In this document: positions 1 through 8,003 of the stretch, one piece after another | Position numbering within the stretch: the stretch's first letter is position 1 | Layout of the letters: each line of letters starts with the position of its first letter | Assembly: GCA_023435325.1 (NCBI GenBank) | Contig: JAEYRT010000172.1 | Location: 1-11,580 of the forward strand | Direction: 5' to 3' | Source of the DNA: Pseudomonadota bacterium | Lineage (GTDB): Bacteria; Pseudomonadota; Gammaproteobacteria; Burkholderiales; Burkholderiaceae_C | DNA length: 11,580 nucleotides | Notes under the pieces: generated by a model | Databases searched by the model: none | What the model saw: the letters and a program-made list of their open reading frames with translations, nothing else | Told to the model about the DNA's origin: nothing | Program-made: the position numbers and the translations under genes

Positions 1-104
1 ATATGTATCTGGGCGATCTGGTGGAGTTCGGCGAGACGGAGCAGATGTTCTTCAAGCCCCAGCGCCGCGAGACCGAAGACTACATCACCGGCCGTTTTGG
101 CTGA
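1..104 (+). CDS. pstB: Phosphate ABC transporter ATP-binding protein PstB (C-terminal end only)
   Basis: Only the last 34 residues are in the window; the gene begins upstream of base 1. The visible frame reads MYLGDLVEFGETEQMF and ends EDYITGRFG followed by TGA at 102-104. This is the characteristic C-terminus of PstB, the cytoplasmic ATPase of the high-affinity phosphate importer PstSCAB. The stop lies 26 bp before phoU on the same strand, the usual pstB-phoU order, so the two are probably co-transcribed. The catalytic motifs lie outside the window and cannot be checked. Confidence 0.9.
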   Translation, partial: MYLGDLVEFGETEQMFFKPQRRETEDYITGRFG

Positions 105-130
105 TGACGCCGTATTTGCAGGAGTGAGAG

Positions 131-832
131 ATGACGAACCAACATTTGTCCACCCAGTTTGATAGCGAACTCAACCGCATTTCTGCCCGCGTGATGGAGC
201 TGGGCGGGCTGGTAGAGCGCCAGATCAGCCAGGCGATTGATGCGCTGACACAGTTCAATCTGGAAGCCGTGGAGCAGGTGGCGCAGCTCGAAGAGCGCGT
301 GAACACCATGGAGGTGGAGATCGACTATGAGCTGTCCTCCATCATCGGACGCCGCCAGCCCACTGCGCGTGACTTGCGCATGCTGATGGCTTTCTCCAAA
401 GTCACAGCCAACCTGGAGCGCATGGGCGATGAGGCCCACAAGATGGCGCGCATGGTGCAGTCCATCATTGAAAGCGGCGCCTCGCGCAACTTGCCTTCCG
501 GTGAGTTGCGTGTGGCTGCGCAGATGGCATCGACCCAGCTGCGCAAGGCACTGGATGCGCTGGCACGTCTTGATACCAAGGTGGCGATCGCTATTCTCAA
601 GGAAGATGATCTGATCGATGACGAGTTCGATGGCTTTGTGCGCAAACTCATCACCTACATGATGGAAGATCCACGCACCATCTCCGCCAGCCTGGATCTG
701 GTTTTCCTGGCCAAGGCGATTGAGCGCATTGGTGACCACTCCAAGAACGTGGCTGAACTCATCATTTATTTGGTGGAAGGAAAGGACATACGTCACCAGT
801 CGATGGCGGTGATTGAGTCTGCTGTGCGTTAA
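131..832 (+). CDS. phoU: Phosphate signalling complex protein PhoU
   Basis: The 233-residue product has the normal length for PhoU, a cytoplasmic all-helical protein that links the Pst transporter to the PhoR kinase and keeps the Pho response off when phosphate is plentiful. Two three-helix-bundle repeats are visible. Each carries the metal-binding helix signature: ERMGDEAHKMARM around residues 96-108 and ERIGDHSKNVAEL around 198-210. The ATG at 131 is preceded by a good ribosome binding site (AGGAGTGAGAG). pstB ends just upstream and phoB starts 20 bp downstream, so pst-phoU-phoB-phoR look like one transcript. No Pho box is visible near this gene, so the operon promoter must lie upstream of the window. 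Confidence 0.96.
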   Translation: MTNQHLSTQFDSELNRISARVMELGGLVERQISQAIDALTQFNLEAVEQVAQLEERVNTMEVEIDYELSSIIGRRQPTARDLRMLMAFSKVTANLERMGDEAHKMARMVQSIIESGASRNLPSGELRVAAQMASTQLRKALDALARLDTKVAIAILKEDDLIDDEFDGFVRKLITYMMEDPRTISASLDLVFLAKAIERIGDHSKNVAELIIYLVEGKDIRHQSMAVIESAVR

Positions 833-852
833 TCCAACACGGGTGTTAGAAC

Positions 853-1545
853 ATGAAGAAGTTGCCGCAAGTACTGATCGTGGAAGATGAGCCAGCGATT
901 GCCGAATTGATCGCGGTGAACCTGCGCCACAACGGTTTTGCACCTGTGTGGGCTGAAGATGGCGTGAGTGCGCAGCGTGAGCTGGATGCCGCTTTGCCGG
1001 ATGTGATTTTGCTGGACTGGATGTTGCCCGGTGGTTCCAGCGGCCTGAATCTGGCGCGCAAATGGCGTACCGATGCGCGCAGCAAGCATGTGCCTATCCT
1101 GATGCTGACGGCGCGAGGTGATGAACCCGACAAGATCGCGGGCCTGGACGCGGGAGCCGATGACTACATTACCAAGCCGTTCTCCACCCAGGAATTGCTG
1201 GCGCGCATCCGCGCCGTGCTGCGCCGACGCACACCTGAGCAGGCGGGTGAGCGCGTGCAGGTCGGTGCCCTGGTGCTGGACAGCGAAACCCATCGCGTGA
1301 GCTACCAGGACCAACTGCTCAAACTGGGGCCGACCGAATTCAAGTTGCTCAATCACCTGATGCATCACCCCGAACGCGTGCACAGCCGCGCCCAGCTGCT
1401 GGACAAGGTGTGGGGTGATCACGTGTTCATCGAGGAGCGAACCGTGGACGTGCACATCAAGCGTTTGCGTGAGGCCCTGGGTGGAGCGGGCAGCATGGTG
1501 GAAACGGTGCGCGGCGCTGGTTATCGCCTTTCTGCCAATCAGTGA
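853..1545 (+). CDS. phoB: Phosphate regulon response regulator PhoB
   Basis: This 230-residue protein has the OmpR/PhoB architecture. The N-terminal receiver domain (about 1-120) has the acidic pocket E11-D12, the phospho-acceptor D55 in LLDWMLP, T86 and the invariant K108 in TKPF. A winged-helix DNA-binding domain (about 135-228) carries the recognition region FIEERTVDVHIKRLREAL and ends in TVRGAGYRLS. When phosphorylated by PhoR it activates phosphate-starvation genes at Pho boxes. The ATG at 853 has only a weak ribosome binding site. A short inverted repeat (AACAC-GG-GTGTT, 836-847) lies just before it, so translation may partly depend on coupling to phoU. phoR begins 9 bp after its stop. 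Confidence 0.97.
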   Translation: MKKLPQVLIVEDEPAIAELIAVNLRHNGFAPVWAEDGVSAQRELDAALPDVILLDWMLPGGSSGLNLARKWRTDARSKHVPILMLTARGDEPDKIAGLDAGADDYITKPFSTQELLARIRAVLRRRTPEQAGERVQVGALVLDSETHRVSYQDQLLKLGPTEFKLLNHLMHHPERVHSRAQLLDKVWGDHVFIEERTVDVHIKRLREALGGAGSMVETVRGAGYRLSANQ

Positions 1546-1554
1546 GGACGATCC

Positions 1555-2934
1555 ATGTTGCTATGGCGCTGGCTGGAATTGGGGCTGCTGCAAGCAGTAC
1601 TGGCAGGGGGCGCTGCATGGCTCTGGGGACCCTGGGCCGCCCTGGCAGGGGCATTGCTTGCCACTTGGCTGTGGCTGACTTGGGACCATTGGCAGGTGCA
1701 GCGCGTGCGGCACTGGCTGATGCGCGGCGACCTGTCCACGCAACCCGTCGGGCGCGGTGTCTGGGGCATGCTGGCCGTCTATGTGCGCCGTGCAGTGCGC
1801 ACGCGTGATCTGGCTGTTCTTGCTGCAGAGCAGCGCGTGCAGGATATTCTGGATGCGTTGCAGGCCAGCCCCAACGGTCTGGTGCTGATGGATGCCGAAG
1901 GCCATATCGAATGGTGCAACCGCATGGCGGAGCACCACTTCGGTTTTGATGCCGAACGCGACATCCAGCAGTCCATTGGCAATCTGGTGCGGGATCCGGC
2001 TTTCAATGCTTACTGGGCCAGCCAGGATTTCCACGGCCACGTGCTGATGGACGGGCGCGAGAGCACGGCTTCCCGTCCGGTGGTGCTGTCGGTGCAAATT
2101 TTCCCCTATGGCGATGGGCGCCACTTGCTGCTGGCCCGCGACATCACGGCCCTGGAGCAGGCCGAAGCCATGCGCCGGGACTTCGTAGCCAACGTTTCAC
2201 ACGAAATCCGCACACCGCTGACAGTGCTTGTGGGCTTTGTGGAAACGCTGCAGACGCTTGATCTGGCACCGCAAGAACGCAAGCACTATCTGACGCTGAT
2301 GGCCCAGCAAGCTGCACGCATGCAGAACCTGGTGCAGGATCTGCTGACCCTGTCGCGCCTGGAGGGCAGCCCGCTGCCGGGTTACAGCGACTGGGTGCCC
2401 GTGTCGCAAATGCTGCGTCAGTGCGCCGTGGAAGCGCAGGCTTTAACCAAATTGCTGACCAAGGGCACTGACAAGCACCATGTCATCAGTTTTCCGGATG
2501 CTGATGCACCCGGCATGCAACTGGCAATCGCAGGTGTGCAGGCCGAATTGATCAGTGCCTTCTCCAACCTCATCAGCAATGCGCTGCGCTATACCCCCGC
2601 GGGTGGTTCGGTGCAGGTGCGCTGGGAAGCGCTGGCGGATGGTGGCGCCCGTTTTTCCGTCAAGGATTCGGGGCCGGGGATTGATGCGGCACATATTGGC
2701 CGTCTGACCGAACGTTTCTACCGTGTGGACCGCAGCCGCTCACGCGATACCGGAGGCACGGGTCTGGGGCTGGCCATCGTCAAGCATGCACTGCAGCGCC
2801 ACGATGCCACGCTGGAAATCCATAGCGTGCTGGGAGAAGGGGCCACTTTCGTGGCGACTTTCCCGGCGCAACGTTTGCGCCAGCACCAATCGAGCATGGA
2901 CCACCCCAAGGCGCTGGACATGAAGCGTGAGTGA
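1555..2934 (+). CDS. phoR: Phosphate regulon sensor histidine kinase PhoR
   Basis: This is a 459-residue membrane histidine kinase. Two hydrophobic, Trp-rich segments near residues 8-24 and 26-44 form a membrane hairpin with almost no periplasmic loop. That is typical of PhoR, which senses through PstSCAB/PhoU rather than through its own external domain. A PAS domain follows (about 95-200). The dimerisation/phospho-acceptor H-box is DFVANVSHEIRTPL with H216. The ATPase domain shows the N-box NLISNALRYTP (from residue 338), the G1 box DSGPGID (371-377) and the G2 box GGTGLGLAIVK (400-410). All catalytic motifs are intact. The ribosome binding site (GAGGAC) overlaps the phoB stop region, indicating a phoB-phoR operon. 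Transcription probably ends at the hairpin at 3001-3031. Confidence 0.96.
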   Translation: MLLWRWLELGLLQAVLAGGAAWLWGPWAALAGALLATWLWLTWDHWQVQRVRHWLMRGDLSTQPVGRGVWGMLAVYVRRAVRTRDLAVLAAEQRVQDILDALQASPNGLVLMDAEGHIEWCNRMAEHHFGFDAERDIQQSIGNLVRDPAFNAYWASQDFHGHVLMDGRESTASRPVVLSVQIFPYGDGRHLLLARDITALEQAEAMRRDFVANVSHEIRTPLTVLVGFVETLQTLDLAPQERKHYLTLMAQQAARMQNLVQDLLTLSRLEGSPLPGYSDWVPVSQMLRQCAVEAQALTKLLTKGTDKHHVISFPDADAPGMQLAIAGVQAELISAFSNLISNALRYTPAGGSVQVRWEALADGGARFSVKDSGPGIDAAHIGRLTERFYRVDRSRSRDTGGTGLGLAIVKHALQRHDATLEIHSVLGEGATFVATFPAQRLRQHQSSMDHPKALDMKRE

Positions 2935-3000
2935 TCCGCGCAGGAAGCGGTAGACATGGCAGATCCGTTCAGGATGCACAGAACCTGATTCCATACGATA

Positions 3001-3031
3001 AGAAAAGGGATGCACTTGGCATCCCTTTTCT
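3001..3031 (+). terminator. Strong rho-independent terminator between convergent phoR and MATE genes
   Basis: A perfect 13-bp inverted repeat (AGAAAAGGGATGC at 3001-3013, its complement at 3019-3031) encloses a 5-base loop ACTTG. It is followed on the + strand by TGCATTTTTC. Because the left arm begins with an A run, the transcript from the opposite strand also ends in U-rich sequence. It lies 66 bp after phoR and 67 bp beyond the end of the convergent MATE gene, so it probably terminates both. Confidence 0.88.
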
Positions 3032-3098
3032 GCATTTTTCACCACTGTCCAGGAAGCGAAAGTGTTCCGCTGACTGGCTGAGCCTAGGGGCCAGCTTT

Positions 3099-4445
3099 TC
3101 AGGCTTGCTGATGTGCGCGCAAGACTTTGCGCAATAGGAAGATAAAAATAATAGCTACTAACGCCAGCGCAGAGCCACTTCCAATCCAGAAAGGTGTTGG
3201 ATTCATTGCCCAGAGCGCGCTGGTAGCTTCGTTTTTATAAGCAAGCCAATAACCGCCTGCCAGGCCACCGCCCCAGAGCAGAGCACAATAAACGATCAAA
3301 GGGACCACCGTCACACGCCAGCAACGCAGCAGGAAGATGCACACGCATTGCACGCTGTCCGAAGCGTGGTACAGGGCCACCCACAGCAGCAGGGCTGATG
3401 CCAGGGCAATGACACCCGGATCGGCCGTGTACACATGCGCAATTGCATGGCGTGCCACCAGCAGCGTGCCCGAAAGCACTGCACCGCTGATCACAGCCAG
3501 TTTCACGCCCAGCCACGCCAGCTTCTGCGCCTGTGCCTCATTGCCGGTACCGCGCCACCAGCTCACGCGGGCGCTGATGGCAATGCCCAGCGACAGCGGC
3601 ACCATGTAGCACACGGCAGCAAGATTGGCCGCAATCTGGTGGCTGGCTGCAGCCAGTGCCCCTTGGCGCGCCACGAACAAGGCCACGAGGGTGAAGGAGG
3701 TGACTTCCACCAGGATTGACAGCCCTGCGGGCACACCCAGGCGCAAGAATGCACCCAGGCGCTGCCAGTCCGGGGCTTCCATGCGCTGCCAGATCTGCAA
3801 CGGCACATACAGCTGCTGGCGGCGCATCAGCACCACGGCAATGATGGCGATGGCGTAATCGACCAGCAGTGTGGCCCACGCGCAACCAGCTGCACCCTGG
3901 GCTTCCAGTCCCCAGCCGCCAAAGGTGAACCAGATGGACAGTGGCACCTTGAATACCAGGGCACCAACCTGTAGCCAGGTCACCAGCTGGGGATGGCCCA
4001 GCGCCTGGTTGAGCGTGGTGTAGAGGCGAAAGAACATGGCCGAAGGCAATGCCCAGCCCACGATGATGAGGTAGGCACGTACATCGGCCTGCATGCTCTC
4101 GGGCACTTCGGTCCATGCCAGCAAGGGGCCTGGAAACAGCAGCACCAACATGCCCAGCGCTGTGAACCCCAGCGCCAGATACAGGGACTGGCGAAAGGAG
4201 CGGCCAATCGCGACCGTCTCTCCACGGCCATGCTGTTCTGCCCAGATGGGCAGCAGGGCCTGCAAAATCCCCATCAGCGAGACAAACACGCTGACGAAAA
4301 CGGCCGAAGCCACCGACAGTGCGGCCAATGCATCGGCAGAATAGCGGCCTGCGACAATGGTGTCGGTCACGCCAAAGGCCATGACGGCCAGTTGACCGGC
4401 CAGCACGGTGCCCGCATGCCGCGCAATCGTGGCAAGTTCACGCAT
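3099..4445 (-). CDS. MATE-family (NorM-like) multidrug/flippase-type transporter
   Basis: This 448-residue protein is almost entirely hydrophobic, with about 12 membrane segments, the normal size and layout for the MATE family of cation-coupled efflux pumps (MOP superfamily). The N-terminus LAGQLAVMAFGVTDTIVAGRYSADALAALSVA is typical of MATE segment 1-2, with an acidic residue (D28) where NorM-type proteins carry the coupling aspartate. The repeated second half begins near GVPAGLSILVEVTSFTLVALF. The ATG at 4445 is preceded by CGGAG seven bases upstream and lies 15 bp after the glycosyltransferase stop, so the two genes form an operon. The transported substrate cannot be told from sequence. 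Drug or cation efflux is the default; a lipid-linked sugar is a speculative alternative suggested by the neighbour. The 3' end overlaps a possible repeat fragment. Confidence 0.88.
   Translation of the reverse strand: MRELATIARHAGTVLAGQLAVMAFGVTDTIVAGRYSADALAALSVASAVFVSVFVSLMGILQALLPIWAEQHGRGETVAIGRSFRQSLYLALGFTALGMLVLLFPGPLLAWTEVPESMQADVRAYLIIVGWALPSAMFFRLYTTLNQALGHPQLVTWLQVGALVFKVPLSIWFTFGGWGLEAQGAAGCAWATLLVDYAIAIIAVVLMRRQQLYVPLQIWQRMEAPDWQRLGAFLRLGVPAGLSILVEVTSFTLVALFVARQGALAAASHQIAANLAAVCYMVPLSLGIAISARVSWWRGTGNEAQAQKLAWLGVKLAVISGAVLSGTLLVARHAIAHVYTADPGVIALASALLLWVALYHASDSVQCVCIFLLRCWRVTVVPLIVYCALLWGGGLAGGYWLAYKNEATSALWAMNPTPFWIGSGSALALVAIIFIFLLRKVLRAHQQA
3144..3164. repeat. Possible half copy of a Comamonadaceae intergenic repeat, inside the 3' end of the MATE gene
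   Basis: The + strand reads ATAGCTACTAACGC at 3151-3164, preceded by AAAAATA. It resembles the arms ATAGCTGCAAACGCTT at 10225-10240 and, reversed, 10289-10305. Here the sequence is read through as codons for the last membrane helix of the MATE protein. The match is short, so chance similarity cannot be excluded. Confidence 0.35.
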
Positions 4446-4460
4446 GTGTGGCTCCGTGGA

Positions 4461-6155
4461 TCAAGGTGCGCGGCGCAGAACCAGCAATTGGTCACGTCGT
4501 TCGGTAGGACGAGCGACGCTGGCTTCCAGGCGCCATTGGTCAGCGCTTTCGCTGTCCACCGCAGACCAGGCCGAAGGGGTGGCGATCATCCATTCACAGG
4601 CAGCTGCGACGGCAGACGTTGCACGCTGCAGCTCCCAGCGGGTGTGAAAGCGAAAGGCTGTCTGCAGCCCCGCTTGAAAACCCAGTGTCTGCACACACGC
4701 TACGTGGGCGGGTACGGTGCGCACCACCGCCTGCACGTGGGGCGCATAGCTGCGGCCATAGTCCAGCATGGGCAACCACAGTGTCATGAGCAATACCCAG
4801 CCTAAGACTGTGCCACCTGCAGGCACGGCCAGACTTTTCCAGATGGCTGCACGGTGGCGGCGCGTGCGCCATATCACCAGCAAAATCCAGCCAATGGTGG
4901 CGGCTGTGGCGATCAGGAAAGGGAACAGCGCAAAGGAAGGCTCGAAGCCAATTGCCAAGCGTTGGACGTTGGCGGCCGGTTTGGCGGGAAACCCTGTCTG
5001 GACCGAAATCCACACCACCCAGATCGTGACCGCCGACGCAGTGAAGAAGAACAGCGTCATCCAGTCGATCAATGCGCCCAGGCTGCGTTTGAATGTCGGC
5101 AGTGCAAAGGCTGCCAGGGTGGCAATGCCAGGCAAGGCCAAAATCAGCGCTCGGTCATATTCCACGGTGAAAATGGTGCAAAACGCACCCACAACCCACA
5201 GCCACACGGGCCAGAGGAGGTGCGGGTTGTACTTGGGTTCACGCAGCTGCCAGCGCCAGCGCCACAACGCCCACAGTGCGAGCAGCCAGGCTGGCCAGCT
5301 GAACCACATCAGCAAGCGAGCCACGCTTTGCCAGTCACGGCCTTCGACCCAAGGATTGATCAGACGGTTCTCCCACTGACCGAGCAGCCATGCCGCAGCG
5401 GATGCCACTGCCATCGACAGCATCCACCATGCCGCCCAGCTGTAGCGGTGCTGGAGTTTGGGTGTCTGTACCGCAAGTGCCATCACCATGGCGCCCAAAG
5501 CCAGCACCACGGCCAGCGCAGGTGCTCCTGCCAAAGCCAGTGCCAGTGTGCCGAGCATGGCGGCGGCCGCCGACCGCCTGGGCTGCCACCACATGGCAGC
5601 CGCGGCATAAAACACCGTACTGACAGCAGACAACTGCACCAGGGTGTGGCTGGTTTCGTGTGAGAACTGGGCTAGGCCCAGACAAGCCAGAATGGCGAGC
5701 AGGCCACCGTCGGCCATGGCGCGTGCGTAATCGGTGGGCGATGCCTCACCGCCGAAAGCAAAGGCCACCGGTTGTGCCCCCGGCGTGCGCGCCAGGCTGA
5801 ATACTGCGTGCCAGGTACACAGCAAGGCCAGACCCAGCAGCAGCATGAATGGCAGGCGTGCCACCAGATCCGGTGGCAGGGATGCCGGCATGAGTTTCAG
5901 TGCCCAGGCGCCGAGCCAGTATTGCAGCAGGCCCGGTGCCTGCGGGGCCAGGCCGTCGAGCGCAGGTTGCGTCCAGGTGCTGCTGCCTTGTGCCATGGCC
6001 TGCATATAGCCAAACGCTGCAATATCAACGTCGCGCCACGGTTCGCGCCCCACAAAACCGGCAAGGATGTAGGCGACGCACAGCAGCAGCATGATCCAGC
6101 GAGGCAGACTGCGAACAGCATTTTGGGCAACGATGGCGGGTGAGGGCGGATTCAT
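4461..6155 (-). CDS. Family 39/ArnT-like membrane glycosyltransferase, substrate unknown
   Basis: This 564-residue protein has roughly 11-12 hydrophobic segments and a soluble C-terminal tail of about 110 residues, the shape of GT-C enzymes that move sugars from polyprenyl phosphate carriers in the inner membrane. After the first membrane helix comes GREPWRDVDIAAFGYM, with acidic residues E38, D42 and D44 where the family has its catalytic first loop. It is followed by a PQAPGLLQYWLGAW segment resembling the family's PPL-YWL motif. The tail contains LPMLDYGRSYAPHV, like the ArnT/GT39 C-terminal domain. I chose the ATG at 6155. In-frame extensions to 6188 (ATG) or 6263 (TTG) would add 11 or 36 polar residues and also lack a clear ribosome binding site. 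The MATE gene follows by 15 bp. Specific ArnT activity is not supported, as no arn genes are nearby. Confidence 0.75.
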   Translation of the reverse strand: MNPPSPAIVAQNAVRSLPRWIMLLLCVAYILAGFVGREPWRDVDIAAFGYMQAMAQGSSTWTQPALDGLAPQAPGLLQYWLGAWALKLMPASLPPDLVARLPFMLLLGLALLCTWHAVFSLARTPGAQPVAFAFGGEASPTDYARAMADGGLLAILACLGLAQFSHETSHTLVQLSAVSTVFYAAAAMWWQPRRSAAAAMLGTLALALAGAPALAVVLALGAMVMALAVQTPKLQHRYSWAAWWMLSMAVASAAAWLLGQWENRLINPWVEGRDWQSVARLLMWFSWPAWLLALWALWRWRWQLREPKYNPHLLWPVWLWVVGAFCTIFTVEYDRALILALPGIATLAAFALPTFKRSLGALIDWMTLFFFTASAVTIWVVWISVQTGFPAKPAANVQRLAIGFEPSFALFPFLIATAATIGWILLVIWRTRRHRAAIWKSLAVPAGGTVLGWVLLMTLWLPMLDYGRSYAPHVQAVVRTVPAHVACVQTLGFQAGLQTAFRFHTRWELQRATSAVAAACEWMIATPSAWSAVDSESADQWRLEASVARPTERRDQLLVLRRAP

Positions 6156-6168
6156 GAAAACGGGATTT

Positions 6169-6190
6169 CCGTGTCTGTGAGCAGACATGG
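6169..6190 (-). other. Hairpin in the leader just upstream of the glycosyltransferase start
   Basis: On the transcript strand CCATGTCTG and CAGACACGG pair around a CTCA loop, giving nine positions with one A/C mismatch. The structure ends 13 bases before the chosen start codon and would bury the alternative ATG at 6188. The rest of the 6156-6299 gap shows no clear -35/-10 pair to me, so the promoter of this operon is not located. Confidence 0.4.
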
Positions 6191-6299
6191 GAGTTAAATC
6201 AGGAGAAGACGGCGCTAAGCATGCCATGACTGGCGCAAGCGCGCTGCCGCGCAGATGGCTCAAACACTGTCAGTCTGGGCGTGTGCGACAGGTGCAATA

Positions 6300-6333
6300 A
6301 AAAAGGCAGCCAGGTTGCCCTGGCTGCCTTTTT
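6300..6333 (-). terminator. Rho-independent terminator after rpmE2
   Basis: A perfect 15-bp inverted repeat (arms 6300-6314 and 6319-6333, GC core GGCAGCCAGG) has a 4-base loop. On the - strand the stem runs into TTTTTTATT, a canonical U tract. It begins 16 bp after the rpmE2 stop. The A-rich/T-rich ends could also stop + strand transcripts. It separates the trxA-rho-rpmE2 cluster from the glycosyltransferase operon, which therefore needs its own promoter. Confidence 0.93.
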
Positions 6334-6349
6334 GGCGAGGAAGTAAGGA

Positions 6350-6595
6350 TTACTTCTTGCCGAAGCGATTGCGGAAACGCTCCACACGGCCACCCATGTT
6401 GTCCACAGACTTTTGTGTGCCAGTGTAGAAGGGGTGCGACTCAGAAGTGGTATCCAGCTTGAACAGAGGATATTCCTTGCCTTCGAAAGTCTCGGTTTCC
6501 TTGGTGTTCACGCAAGAACGTGTCACAAACTTGAAACCGTTGGACATGTCCACGAACAGAACTTCGCGGTAGTCGGGGTGGATGCCTTCTTTCAT
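6350..6595 (-). CDS. rpmE2: 50S ribosomal protein L31 type B
   Basis: This 81-residue protein begins MKEGIHPDYREVLFVDMSNGF and ends GGRVERFRNRFGKK, matching the type B form of L31, a small protein bridging the 50S and 30S subunits. It contains one cysteine only (in RSCVNT) and lacks the CxxC zinc ligands of type A L31, so it is the zinc-independent form. The ATG at 6595 has a good ribosome binding site (AAGGAAGATC). It sits 145 bp downstream of rho, a common arrangement in beta-proteobacteria. A consensus -10 box in that gap suggests independent transcription. A strong terminator follows. Confidence 0.95.
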   Translation of the reverse strand: MKEGIHPDYREVLFVDMSNGFKFVTRSCVNTKETETFEGKEYPLFKLDTTSESHPFYTGTQKSVDNMGGRVERFRNRFGKK

Positions 6596-6691
6596 GATCT
6601 TCCTTTAGTCAACTGCGGCAGCCGTGTCGGACCCGAAGCAACCGTTGCCCCGAAAATGCATCCCACATACTTACCGCAAGAAAAGCCGCCC

Positions 6692-6721
6692 ATTATAGCG
6701 AGCGGCAAAAAATTAATGCAA
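6692..6721 (-). promoter_or_regulatory. Candidate sigma-70 promoter for rpmE2
   Basis: On the - strand a perfect TATAAT (+ strand 6692-6697) is preceded 18 bases upstream by TTGCAT (6716-6721), which matches only half of the -35 consensus. The predicted start near 6685 gives a leader of about 90 bases. The -10 box lies within the loop of a short GCCGC/GCGGC inverted repeat. I see no convincing terminator between the rho stop and this site, so readthrough from rho may also supply transcript. Confidence 0.6.
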
Positions 6722-6740
6722 AGTCAATGGCTATTTCTGT

Positions 6741-8003
6741 TTAGCCGCCGCGACGCATCATGTCGAAGAACTCGACATTGTTCTTGGTCTGCTTCATGTT
6801 CTTGATCATGAGTTCCATGGACTCGATCTCGTCCATGTTGTACATGAACTGACGCAGGATGCGGGTCTTTTGCAGGATTTCGGGCGGCAGCAGCAGCTCT
6901 TCGCGGCGCGTGCCGCTCTTGGACAGCTCGATCGCAGGGAAGACACGCTTTTCGTACAGGCGGCGGCTGAGGTGGATTTCGCTGTTGCCCGTGCCCTTGA
7001 ATTCTTCAAAGATCACTTCATCCATGCGCGAGCCGGTGTCAACCAAGGCGGTGGCGATGATGGTCAGCGAACCGCCTTCTTCCACATTGCGCGCTGCGCC
7101 AAAGAAGCGCTTGGGGCGATGCAGGGCGTTGGAGTCCACACCGCCGGAGAGCACCTTGCCCGAGGAGGGCACCACGTTGTTGTACGCACGGGCCAGACGG
7201 GTGATGGAGTCCAGCAGGATCACCACGTCCTTCTTCAGCTCGACCAGTCGCTTGGCGCGCTCAATCACCATCTCGGCCACGTGCACGTGGCGGGTGGCAG
7301 GCTCGTCAAAGGTCGAGGCAATGATTTCGCCGCGCACGGAGCGCTGCATTTCTGTCACTTCCTCAGGGCGCTCGTCCACCAGCAGCACCATCAGGTGCAC
7401 GTCGGGGTTGTTGGCCGTGATGGCGTGGGCGATGTGCTGCATCATCATGGTCTTGCCGCTCTTGGGCGGTGCAACGATCAGCGCACGCTGGCCACGGCCA
7501 ACCGGGGCGATGATGTCGATGATGCGGCCAGTGATGTTTTCTTCGGCCTTGATGTCGCGCTCGAGCTTCATCTGTTCCTTGGGGAACAGCGGCGTCAAGT
7601 TCTCGAACATCACCTTGTGCTTGTTGAATTCAGGTGGGTTGCCGTTGACTTTGTCCAGCTTGGTCAGCGCAAAGTAGCGCTCGCCATCCTTGGGCGTGCG
7701 CACTTCGCCTTCGATCATGTCGCCGGTGTGCAGATTGAAGCGGCGTACCTGGCTGGGCGAGATGTAGATGTCGTCAGTGCTGGCCGTGAAGCTGGTGTCA
7801 GGGCTGCGCAGGAAGCCAAAGCCGTCGGGCAGGATTTCCAGCACGCCGTCAGCGAATACCTGTTCACCTGCCTTGGCACGTTTTTTAATGATCGCGAACA
7901 TCAGCTCTTGCTTGCGCATGCGGCCGGTGTTTTCAATTTCAAGCGCTTCGGCCTGCTTCAACACTTCAGACACGTGCAGTGCCTTGAGTTCGTTAAGGTG
8001 CAT
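6741..8003 (-). CDS. rho: Transcription termination factor Rho
   Basis: This 420-residue protein has the full length of Rho, the hexameric RNA helicase that ends transcription. The N-terminal helical bundle and cold-shock-like RNA-binding domain (about 1-125) contain GFGFLRS (61-67) and YISPSQVRRFNLHTGD. The ATPase domain shows Walker A APPKSGKT (178-185), the catalytic glutamate E211 in VDERPEEV, Walker B VVILLD ending at D265, and the Q-loop SGKVLSGGVD (281-290). It also has the R-loop region GTGNSEIHLSRRL and the arginine-finger segment SGTRREELL. All active-site motifs are intact. The ATG at 8003 has AGGAG nine bases upstream. The roughly 290-bp gap before it (8004-8297) holds a candidate promoter and a leader of about 130 bases that could serve Rho autoregulation, as known in other bacteria; nothing here proves that. 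Confidence 0.98.
   Translation of the reverse strand: MHLNELKALHVSEVLKQAEALEIENTGRMRKQELMFAIIKKRAKAGEQVFADGVLEILPDGFGFLRSPDTSFTASTDDIYISPSQVRRFNLHTGDMIEGEVRTPKDGERYFALTKLDKVNGNPPEFNKHKVMFENLTPLFPKEQMKLERDIKAEENITGRIIDIIAPVGRGQRALIVAPPKSGKTMMMQHIAHAITANNPDVHLMVLLVDERPEEVTEMQRSVRGEIIASTFDEPATRHVHVAEMVIERAKRLVELKKDVVILLDSITRLARAYNNVVPSSGKVLSGGVDSNALHRPKRFFGAARNVEEGGSLTIIATALVDTGSRMDEVIFEEFKGTGNSEIHLSRRLYEKRVFPAIELSKSGTRREELLLPPEILQKTRILRQFMYNMDEIESMELMIKNMKQTKNNVEFFDMMRRGG

Noticed and set aside
3993..5663. Long + strand open frames opposite the MATE and glycosyltransferase genes
   Set aside because: Shadow frames rich in Gln, His, Arg and Pro with no hydrophobic or domain structure; the - strand frames give coherent membrane proteins.
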